Shown here: one piece after another, positions 1 to 5,076 of the stretch
Layout: every line of letters begins with the position of its first letter
How positions within the stretch are numbered: position 1 is the stretch's first letter
DNA from: Candidatus Omnitrophota bacterium
GTDB taxonomy: Bacteria; Omnitrophota; Gorgyraeia; Gorgyraeales; Gorgyraeaceae
Reading direction: 5' to 3'
Assembly: GCA_026387215.1 (NCBI GenBank)
Contig: JAPLMC010000014.1
Coordinates: forward strand, 1 to 5,076
DNA: 5,076 nucleotides
The notes under the pieces: model-generated
Told to the model about the DNA's origin: nothing
Seen by the model: only the letters and a program-made list of their open reading frames with translations
Database searches by the model: none
Program-made: the position numbers and the translations under genes

Positions 1-42
1 TCTAACAATGTCAGTTTTGTCAAGATCTTGGAAAGCGGATAA
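1..42 (+). CDS. Possible C-terminal end of an upstream gene (partial)
   Basis: Frame 1 is open from the window edge and ends with a TAA at 40-42, reading SNNVSFVKILESG before the stop. The stop lies 8 bases before the uppP ATG, which is the tight spacing expected inside an operon. Thirteen codons are too few to recognise a family. Frame 2 is also open across this stretch and runs on into uppP, and frame 3 is closed, so the choice of frame 1 rests only on the well-placed stop. It could equally be non-coding leader of uppP. Confidence 0.3.
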   Translation, partial: SNNVSFVKILESG

Positions 43-50
43 TATAATAA

Positions 51-803
51 ATGGGGTTTTTACAGGCAGTAGTTTTAGGTATTGTGCAGGGCGTAGCTGA
101 GTTTTTTCCTATTTCAAGCTCAGGTCATTTAGTTATTTTACATAAATTAATGGGCTTTAAAGGACCTGAAATACTTTTTGATATATTCCTGCATTTCGGG
201 ACTTTGGCGGCTGTATTTATAGTGTTTGGCAGAGAGATAGTAGAAAGCGTAACCACTAAAAAAAGAGTGGGCTTTTTAATTTTGTTGGGAAGCGCCGTAA
301 CTTTTGTTTTAGTCATTCTATTTGTAAAAAACATAGAAGCTGTGTTTAATAATGTAAAAATGATTGGCATAATGCTTCTAGTGACAGGCGTGTGGCTTAT
401 AGCTGGCAATCTGATAAGACTGGGGACAGAAGGCATGACAGCTTTTAAAGCATGTTTAATAGGGCTAGCTCAGGGAATAGGGGCATTGCCTGGCATATCC
501 AGGAGCGGCGCTACTATTTCTACAGGTTTATTTTTAGGGCTTGATGGGCAATCAGCAGCAAAGTTTTCTTTTTTGTTATCCATTCCTGCGATACTTGGCG
601 CATTCTTTTTTAAAATGAAAGAGGCGGGATTTAATTTTGCAGTCATAAATATAAATTATTTCATCGGGTTTTTTATAGCTTGTATTGTAGGGGTTGCTTC
701 CTTGCAATTATTATTAAAAACGCTTTATAGAAACAGGTTTCATTGGTTTGGTGTGTACTGTATAGCTGTTGGAATATTAGTAGTAATATTTTTAAAAGCA
801 TAG
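51..803 (+). CDS. uppP: Undecaprenyl-diphosphatase (UppP/BacA family)
   Basis: This 250-residue integral membrane enzyme removes a phosphate from undecaprenyl diphosphate, regenerating the C55-P carrier used for peptidoglycan and other surface polymers; in other bacteria the family gives bacitracin resistance. The N-terminus carries the first signature: Q13 and E17 form the (E/Q)xxxE motif, followed by PISSSGH at 20-26. FDIFLHFGT at 43-51 is also typical. The second signature, PGISRSGAT, lies at 147-155 with the family's essential arginine at R151. FSFLLSIPA at 172-180 is another conserved block. Hydrophobic segments span most of the chain and there is no cleavable signal peptide. It is about 20 residues shorter than the E. 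coli enzyme (about 273), with the difference apparently between the two signature regions, so it looks complete. The start fits the family N-terminus; no Shine-Dalgarno sequence sits at normal spacing. ftsK begins 32 bases downstream of the stop. Confidence 0.96.
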   Translation: MGFLQAVVLGIVQGVAEFFPISSSGHLVILHKLMGFKGPEILFDIFLHFGTLAAVFIVFGREIVESVTTKKRVGFLILLGSAVTFVLVILFVKNIEAVFNNVKMIGIMLLVTGVWLIAGNLIRLGTEGMTAFKACLIGLAQGIGALPGISRSGATISTGLFLGLDGQSAAKFSFLLSIPAILGAFFFKMKEAGFNFAVININYFIGFFIACIVGVASLQLLLKTLYRNRFHWFGVYCIAVGILVVIFLKA

Positions 804-835
804 AGCTCCTGATTAAAATCAAAAGAAAAAATACC

Positions 836-3013
836 ATGAGTAAGGATAAAAAAGATCTCATAGCTTCTATCGGGTTATTTGTTCTGGCGCTATTGCTATT
901 GGCTGGGATGATTTCATATTCTTCTTACGATATCGGTTTTGAGACATCCACTCCTAATATCCATATTCGCAATTATATAGGAATAATAGGCGCATATACT
1001 GCATGGGCCATATTTAAGTTGATAGGGTATGCAGGATTTTTTATACCCTTTCTTTTTGTGGTATGGGGTATAGGAATTTTAGCTGAGAGGCTTACGGGAA
1101 GACTTTTATATAGAATCCTGGGAATTTTATTTTTATTTTCCGCTAGCTCTGCATTTTTTAGCTTAACAGCCAGTCCTAATTCTGTTTTGATGGTTGCTAG
1201 AGGCGGTCTTTTAGGATTTTTATTGACGGACAGGTTCTTGCTGGATTATCTGGGAGCTATGGGCGGATATATAGTTACAGTAAGCTTAACTATGTTGGCG
1301 CTTTTAGTTGCCACAGAATTTTTGATATTGCCTGTAGTCTCTATTTTATTTATGAAAATGTGGGCTGTGGTGGATAAAATAGGTAAAAGGAAAAGGGAAA
1401 AAGGCGTAGCCGGCTATGTAAAAACAGAAAAATCTATCAATGGGCCAAGATTAAGGCCTGCGGTGAAGGTGGAGAAACAGGTTGCTGGTAAAAGGTCGCA
1501 GGTAATAGGCAAAGAAGAAAAAGAATATAGCCAGAAAGAGGAAAAACTAGAAGAAGAAAGGCCTAGAATAAATATTATGTCGAAGCCTGTAGCTAAATCA
1601 AAATCTGTGCCTGTAAAAGCAGCAAAGGTTGAGCCGAGAGTTGTAGGCGACTACAAACTTCCAAGTCTTGAGTTGTTTGGAGAAAATCTAGAAGAAAGCG
1701 CAAGAATACTTGAAGATACTCTTAGGGATTTTGGAATAGAGTCAAAGGTTATTGATATAAGCAAGGGGCCTGTTATCACGAGATATGAGTTACAGCCTGC
1801 GCCTGGGGTAAAGGTAAACAGGATTACTAGCCTTAGTGATGATATTGCCCTTACCATGAAAGCAACTACTGTGAGGATAGTAGCGCCTATACCTGGAAAA
1901 TCATGCGTTGGCATAGAGGTTCCTAACGCAGACACTTCAATGGTTTTCTTGAGGGAAATATTGGAATCCAGTGAGTTTCAGAAGATGGCAGCTTCTTCAA
2001 AACTTGCGATGGCTTTAGGAAAAGATATATCAGGCAAATCTGTTGTAACAGATCTTGGAGATATGCCCCATCTTTTAATAGCAGGCACTACTGGTTCAGG
2101 CAAGACTGTTTGCGTAAATTCCCTAATAATGAGCATGGTCTATAATGCTACGCCTGAGGAATTGAAATTTTTAATGGTTGACCCTAAGATGGTGGAGCTT
2201 GCGATATATAATGGGTTGCCGCACTTATTATGCCCTGTTGTTACTGATGCTAAGAAAGTTGCAGGTGCGCTTGGGTGGGTTGTAGGAGAAATGGAATCAA
2301 GATACAAGATGTTAGCCAAAATAGCCGCAAGAAATATAACCTCATTTAATCAAAAATCAGAAGAAAAACTTCCTTATATAGTAGTTATAATAGATGAATT
2401 AGCAGATCTTATGATGGTTGCCCAGGAAGATATTGAGAACGCTATTACGCGATTAGCTCAGCTTTCAAGAGCAGTAGGTATTCATATGATACTTGCAACG
2501 CAAAGGCCTTCAGTGGATGTTGTAACAGGCGTAATAAAGGCAAATTTTCCGGCAAGAATTTCATTTAAGGTTGCTTCAAAGGTTGATTCCAGAACAGTTC
2601 TAGATATGAATGGAGCTGATAAATTATTGGGAAAAGGCGACATGCTGTTCTTAGAACCAGGAACCCCGAAACCAGTAAGAGCTCAGGGCACGTTTCTAAC
2701 AGACTCGGAGATAGAAAAGGTTGTAAATTTTATAAAAGCCCAGCAGGAACCTGTATATGACAACGAGATACTTGAGCAGCAGAAAAAAAGCGTTTCCGGA
2801 AGGGGTGGTTTTGAAAAAGATGAATTTTTTGATGAAGCAGTGCAAATGGTGCTTGAAACAGGCCAAGCGTCTGTTTCAATGCTTCAGAGAAGATTAAGAC
2901 TTGGTTATACAAGGGCCGCCAGAATTGTAGACGCAATGGAAGAAGAAGGTATAATAGGCTCTTTTAGAGGCAGTAAGCCCAGGGAAATATTAATACAGGA
3001 ATACCAATATTAG
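836..3013 (+). CDS. ftsK: DNA translocase FtsK/SpoIIIE
   Basis: The 725-residue protein is a septal ATPase that pumps chromosomal DNA across the closing division site and normally activates XerCD recombination at dif. Hydrophobic stretches near 8-28, 47-84, 90-111 and 135-175 form the N-terminal anchor of about four spans. A Lys/Glu-rich linker covers about 180-275. The alpha domain lies near 276-365 and the RecA-like beta motor follows, with Walker A GTTGSGKT at 417-424, Walker B IVVIIDE at 515-521 (D520, E521) and LATQRPS at 553-559. The C-terminal gamma winged helix, which reads polar DNA sites, is at about 662-725 and includes GYTRAARIVDAMEEEG. All parts are present. It is far shorter than E. 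coli FtsK (1329) and close to SpoIIIE (787), mainly through a short linker. The frame opens upstream with a TTG at 743, but those 31 residues overlap uppP and lack family character, and MSKDKKD followed directly by a membrane span is a normal start. No clear Shine-Dalgarno sequence precedes it. Confidence 0.96.
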   Translation: MSKDKKDLIASIGLFVLALLLLAGMISYSSYDIGFETSTPNIHIRNYIGIIGAYTAWAIFKLIGYAGFFIPFLFVVWGIGILAERLTGRLLYRILGILFLFSASSAFFSLTASPNSVLMVARGGLLGFLLTDRFLLDYLGAMGGYIVTVSLTMLALLVATEFLILPVVSILFMKMWAVVDKIGKRKREKGVAGYVKTEKSINGPRLRPAVKVEKQVAGKRSQVIGKEEKEYSQKEEKLEEERPRINIMSKPVAKSKSVPVKAAKVEPRVVGDYKLPSLELFGENLEESARILEDTLRDFGIESKVIDISKGPVITRYELQPAPGVKVNRITSLSDDIALTMKATTVRIVAPIPGKSCVGIEVPNADTSMVFLREILESSEFQKMAASSKLAMALGKDISGKSVVTDLGDMPHLLIAGTTGSGKTVCVNSLIMSMVYNATPEELKFLMVDPKMVELAIYNGLPHLLCPVVTDAKKVAGALGWVVGEMESRYKMLAKIAARNITSFNQKSEEKLPYIVVIIDELADLMMVAQEDIENAITRLAQLSRAVGIHMILATQRPSVDVVTGVIKANFPARISFKVASKVDSRTVLDMNGADKLLGKGDMLFLEPGTPKPVRAQGTFLTDSEIEKVVNFIKAQQEPVYDNEILEQQKKSVSGRGGFEKDEFFDEAVQMVLETGQASVSMLQRRLRLGYTRAARIVDAMEEEGIIGSFRGSKPREILIQEYQY

Positions 3014-3023
3014 CGAAGATAAA

Positions 3024-3069
3024 GATTCAATTACCCCAAATCCATCCTAATTGTAATCGGGATGGGTTT
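3024..3069 (+). promoter_or_regulatory. Overlapping alternative hairpins in the ftsK-rodZ gap
   Basis: Two stems interleave. Stem A pairs GATTCAATTA (3024-3033) with TAATTGTAATC (3048-3058), giving 10 pairs with T3054 bulged. Stem B pairs AAATCCATCC (3038-3047) with GGATGGGTTT (3060-3069), giving 10 pairs including one U-G. The left arm of B lies in the loop of A, and only one base (3059) separates the two right arms, too short to span stem A, so the two are probably alternatives and not a pseudoknot. CCAAAT at 3036-3041 can instead pair with ATTTGG at 3071-3076, lengthening B with a bulge. No T-run follows stem B, so it is not a standard intrinsic terminator. A role in attenuation or in stabilising the ftsK 3' end is inference. 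Confidence 0.4.
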
Positions 3070-3089
3070 AATTTGGTCTAAACGAATAA

Positions 3090-3941
3090 ATGCCAGAATC
3101 AGTAGGTAGGATATTAAAAAAAGCAAGAGAATCGAAACATCTTTCCTTGGAAGAAGTATCTGAAAGAAGTCGCATATCAAAACATATTGTTCTAACTATA
3201 GAAGAAGACAGGCTGGATGAAATCAAATCTGGCTTTTACGCAAAGAGCTTTGTTAAAACATATGCTGCTTTTTTAGGAGTCTCGAATGAACCCAGCGTAA
3301 AAGAATATCTGGGTAGAACCGGTTATGAGTCTCAGAAAAGTTCGGAAGTGGTTTTAAAGCCTCGCTCAAAACCTGTTTCTAAAACCTCCAGCGAAAAAAT
3401 AAATTTTCCCGGCATAGCTAAATATAAAAACCAGATAATAGCCATAATTATGGGAATATTTGTATTATGGATATTATCATTAGCTATTGGGCAGGCTGCT
3501 AAAATTATAAAAAATATTTCTACAAAAAAACAAAATAAGGTAGTTAAAAGTGCACCTCTTCATCATAAGGACATAGTGCAGACAGCGCGCCAGCGTACGA
3601 CGAGCGCATCTATAACAGAGAAAAAAGAAGAATTAAAGGTAAATGAACCAATAAAAGACGTAAAAAAAGAAGTTTCTGATGAAAAATCTGATTCTGTAGA
3701 ACTAGAGGTTTTCGTGTCGGATAATACATGGCTTCAGGTGACAGGAGACGGAGAGATTATGTTTACAGGGTTGTTTAAAAAAGGCAGCAAGGATACATGG
3801 AAAGCGAGAAAAGAAATAAAGCTAGAAGCAGGCGATTCAGGAGTTGTTAAAATCAATGTAAATGGAAAACCCGCAAGCTTTTCTGGAAAAAAGGGCAAGA
3901 AGAAAGAGATTATAATTACAAAAGATGGAATAAAGAATTAA
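3090..3941 (+). CDS. rodZ: RodZ-like protein: HTH, one membrane span, DUF4115-type C-terminus
   Basis: The 283-residue protein has RodZ architecture. Residues about 4-65 are the cytoplasmic helix-turn-helix of the RodZ type (VGRILKKARESKHLSLEEVS, ending FYAKSFVKTYAAFLGVS), which in studied RodZ proteins contacts MreB and does not act as a classical repressor. A polar, basic stretch (about 80-113) leads to a single hydrophobic span at about 115-137. A Lys/Glu-rich linker to about 203 follows, then a beta-rich outer domain at about 204-280 with the DUF4115 pattern: DNTWLQVTGDG at 211-221, AGDSG at 247-251 and VNGKP at 257-261. The length is near that of typical RodZ proteins (E. coli about 337). 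The expected role is to tie cell-wall elongation to the membrane and help set cell shape. mreB is not in the window, so the partner is inferred. The ATG at 3090 gives the family's usual short lead to the HTH; no Shine-Dalgarno sequence is seen. It lies 76 bases after ftsK. Confidence 0.85.
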   Translation: MPESVGRILKKARESKHLSLEEVSERSRISKHIVLTIEEDRLDEIKSGFYAKSFVKTYAAFLGVSNEPSVKEYLGRTGYESQKSSEVVLKPRSKPVSKTSSEKINFPGIAKYKNQIIAIIMGIFVLWILSLAIGQAAKIIKNISTKKQNKVVKSAPLHHKDIVQTARQRTTSASITEKKEELKVNEPIKDVKKEVSDEKSDSVELEVFVSDNTWLQVTGDGEIMFTGLFKKGSKDTWKARKEIKLEAGDSGVVKINVNGKPASFSGKKGKKKEIIITKDGIKN

Positions 3942-3944
3942 AGG

Positions 3945-3990
3945 CTTTTGCGACAATATTGTAGGGCATACCACTTTAGTGTGCCAAAAG
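3945..3990 (+). promoter_or_regulatory. Two-part hairpin in the rodZ-rimO leader
   Basis: An outer 5-pair stem, CTTTT (3945-3949) with AAAAG (3986-3990), stacks directly on an inner 7-pair stem, GGCATAC (3965-3971) with GTGTGCC (3979-3985, one U-G), which closes a 7-base loop. The left side carries a 15-base bulge (3950-3964) that includes most of the perfect 10-base palindrome ACAATATTGT (3953-3962). No T-run follows, so it is not a terminator by itself. It ends two bases before the intrinsic terminator at 3993. The layout of a folded element followed by a terminator resembles a leader-type control region, but I do not match it to any known riboswitch class and the function is unknown. Confidence 0.4.
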
Positions 3991-3992
3991 TT

Positions 3993-4015
3993 ACGGGGAG
4001 ATACCCCGTTTTTTT
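3993..4015 (+). terminator. Intrinsic terminator touching the rimO start codon
   Basis: ACGGGG (3993-3998) pairs perfectly with CCCCGT (4004-4009) around the loop AGATA (3999-4003), and a run of seven T (4009-4015) follows. The T-run ends at the base before the rimO ATG (4016). This has all the parts of a Rho-independent terminator and would end the uppP-ftsK-rodZ transcript. Because it lies upstream of rimO with no room for a separate promoter after it, rimO needs read-through or antitermination, or some form of regulation at this hairpin. Confidence 0.8.
3995..4000 (+). promoter_or_regulatory. Shine-Dalgarno-like GGGGAG buried in the terminator stem
   Basis: GGGGAG contains the GGAG core and is the only purine-rich ribosome-binding candidate before rimO. 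It lies 15 bases from the ATG, further than the usual 5-9, and its four G residues are paired in the terminator stem. It may simply be stem sequence and not a ribosome binding site. If it is used, hairpin folding would block it. Confidence 0.25.
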
Positions 4016-5076
4016 ATGACAAAAACAGTCAGCATAATAAGTTTAGGCTGTCCGAGAAATCTTGTGGATTCAGAAAAACTTGTAGCTGAATTTATAAAGA
4101 AAGGTTATGCTTTTCATGAAGATGCGCTACATGCTAATACTGTGATTGTGAACACGTGCGCTTTTATAGAAGACGCCAAGAAGGAGTCAATAGATAATAT
4201 TCTCAGAATAATAGACGCTAAAAAAGAAGGCTGCGTTAAAAAGGTTATAGTGGCGGGTTGTTTATCGGAAAGATACAGAAACGAGCTCGCGGATGATTTA
4301 GAAGAGGTGGATGAATTCAGGGGGGTCCTGAATTTTTCGCGTAATCAACCTCAAAACCCTGTATTGAAAATGACACCAAGGCATTATGCGTATCTCAAAA
4401 TTTCAGAAGGATGCGCCAATAGATGTACTTATTGCGTAATACCGCGTTTAAAAGGCAATTATAAAAGCAGGACTTTTGGTTCTATAATGAAAGAAGCTGC
4501 GCAATTAATCGATAAAGGCGTAAAAGAGCTTATATTAATAGGTCAGGATACTTCTTTATACGGCATAGATTTGTATGAAAAAAAGAGATTGGGGGATTTA
4601 TTAAAGGAGTTAGCTAAAATTTCAAAAGATATCTGGATAAGATTATTATACTTACACCCAGCTAATTTAGATAAAGAGGTTATTAGGGTTATAAAGGATA
4701 ATGAAAACATATGTAGGTATATAGATTTGCCACTAGAGCATATTAATGATAAAATACTAACTCAGATGCACAGGAGAACAAGTAAAAAGGAAGTAGTTTC
4801 TCTTATAGAGTATATAAGAAAAGAAATACCAGATGTCAGCATAAGGACTTCAGTAATAGCTGGATTTCCAGGGGAGACGGAAAAAGAATTTAAAGAGCTC
4901 GTATCTTTTACAAAAGAAATGAAATTTGAAAGGCTGGGAGTTTTTAAATATTCAAGAGAAGAAGGCACCCCTGCCTATAGTTACAAAAATCAGATTTCAG
5001 AAAAAGAAAAACAAAGAAGACTTGATTATATGATGTCAGTCCAACAAAGTGTATCAAGAAAAATAAATGAAAAATT
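4016..5076 (+). CDS. rimO: Ribosomal protein S12 methylthiotransferase RimO (3' end beyond the window)
   Basis: The frame stays open from ATG 4016 to the window edge: 353 codons plus two bases. RimO is a cytoplasmic radical-SAM enzyme with two iron-sulphur clusters that adds a methylthio group to the conserved aspartate of ribosomal protein S12. The N-terminal MTTase domain shows SLGCPRNLVDSE (C12), NTCAF (C48) and AGCLSE (C82), which bind the auxiliary cluster. The radical-SAM CxxxCxxC is C133, C137 and C140 in GCANRCTYC, followed by IPRLKG. GQDTSLYG at 176-183, LLYLHP at 210-215 and AGFPGET at 282-288 support RimO over MiaB or MtaB, as does the N-terminal GCPRNLVDSE. Roughly 80-90 residues, including most of the C-terminal TRAM domain, should lie beyond the edge. 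The ATG is the only plausible start: no other start codon is in frame between it and a TAG at 3977. Oddities are a short linker between C82 and C133 and Glu in place of the usual Gln in the PLQH motif (E241). Confidence 0.93.
   Translation, partial: MTKTVSIISLGCPRNLVDSEKLVAEFIKKGYAFHEDALHANTVIVNTCAFIEDAKKESIDNILRIIDAKKEGCVKKVIVAGCLSERYRNELADDLEEVDEFRGVLNFSRNQPQNPVLKMTPRHYAYLKISEGCANRCTYCVIPRLKGNYKSRTFGSIMKEAAQLIDKGVKELILIGQDTSLYGIDLYEKKRLGDLLKELAKISKDIWIRLLYLHPANLDKEVIRVIKDNENICRYIDLPLEHINDKILTQMHRRTSKKEVVSLIEYIRKEIPDVSIRTSVIAGFPGETEKEFKELVSFTKEMKFERLGVFKYSREEGTPAYSYKNQISEKEKQRRLDYMMSVQQSVSRKINEK

Noticed and set aside
43..48. Perfect TATAAT hexamer before uppP as a -10 box
   Set aside because: The nearest -35-like sequence (TTGTCA, 17-22) is 20 bases away, too far, and transcription would start at or inside the start codon. 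AT-rich sequence makes chance matches likely.
125..436. Reverse-strand open frame opposite uppP, and similar ones at 673-861, 1651-1935, 2730-2936 and 4762-4968
   Set aside because: Each lies opposite or largely opposite a well-supported conserved gene, shows no recognisable domain, and reads like the complement of the sense codons.
810..821. Inverted repeat TGATT-AA-AATCA between uppP and ftsK
   Set aside because: The arms are only 5 bases, AT-rich, with a 2-base centre that cannot form an RNA hairpin loop; it is expected by chance at this composition.
743..835. Upstream extension of ftsK from a TTG codon at 743
   Set aside because: The extra 31 residues overlap the end of uppP in another frame, resemble no FtsK N-terminus, and the ATG at 836 gives a normal start just before the first membrane span.
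3024..3069. Stable H-type pseudoknot from the two interleaved stems
   Set aside because: Only one base joins the right arms, too short to cross a 10-pair stem, so full simultaneous pairing is not sterically reasonable.
3580..3608. Locally GC-rich patch within rodZ as a sign of inserted foreign DNA
   Set aside because: It is under 30 bases, in frame, and falls in the variable linker of the protein with no flanking repeats; local fluctuation explains it.
3911..3916. TATAAT near the end of rodZ as a promoter for rimO
   Set aside because: No -35-like hexamer lies 16-18 bases upstream and there is no extended -10 TG. It is inside coding sequence and may be chance, although a promoter here would place the leader hairpins in the rimO 5' UTR.

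Overview
The window is AT-rich and holds a compact, co-directional (+ strand) run of housekeeping genes for the cell envelope, cell division and ribosome modification. I see no mobile element, CRISPR array, tRNA, rRNA or toxin/defence gene. The set fits a Gram-negative-type or otherwise uncultivated bacterium. The order uppP, ftsK, rodZ-like, rimO with AT-rich code resembles candidate phyla such as Omnitrophota, but this placement is inference from memory of gene order and is not proven by the sequence.

Layout: bases 1-42 may be the last codons of an upstream gene. uppP (51-803) encodes undecaprenyl-diphosphatase, which recycles the lipid carrier of peptidoglycan synthesis. ftsK (836-3013) encodes a complete membrane-anchored DNA translocase with N-terminal membrane segments, a short charged linker, an alpha/beta motor with intact Walker motifs, and a C-terminal gamma winged helix. 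A 76-base gap follows, with two overlapping and mutually exclusive stem-loops. A RodZ-type gene (3090-3941) encodes a cytoplasmic helix-turn-helix, one membrane span and an outer DUF4115-type domain. A 74-base gap contains a two-part hairpin and then a textbook intrinsic terminator whose T-tract ends directly at the next start codon. rimO (4016 to the window end, truncated by the edge) encodes the radical-SAM methylthiotransferase that modifies ribosomal protein S12.

The first three genes act together at the envelope: UppP supplies carrier lipid, FtsK clears chromosomes from the closing septum, and the RodZ-like protein links the MreB/cell-wall elongation machinery to the membrane. rimO is functionally separate and is set off by the terminator.

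The window is mostly ordinary core genome. The signals most worth a second look are the terminator that abuts the rimO start codon with the only Shine-Dalgarno-like sequence buried in its stem, the alternative hairpins in the ftsK-rodZ gap, two sequence oddities in RimO (a short inter-domain linker and a Gln-to-Glu change in a conserved motif), and the absence of a well-placed Shine-Dalgarno sequence at all four starts.
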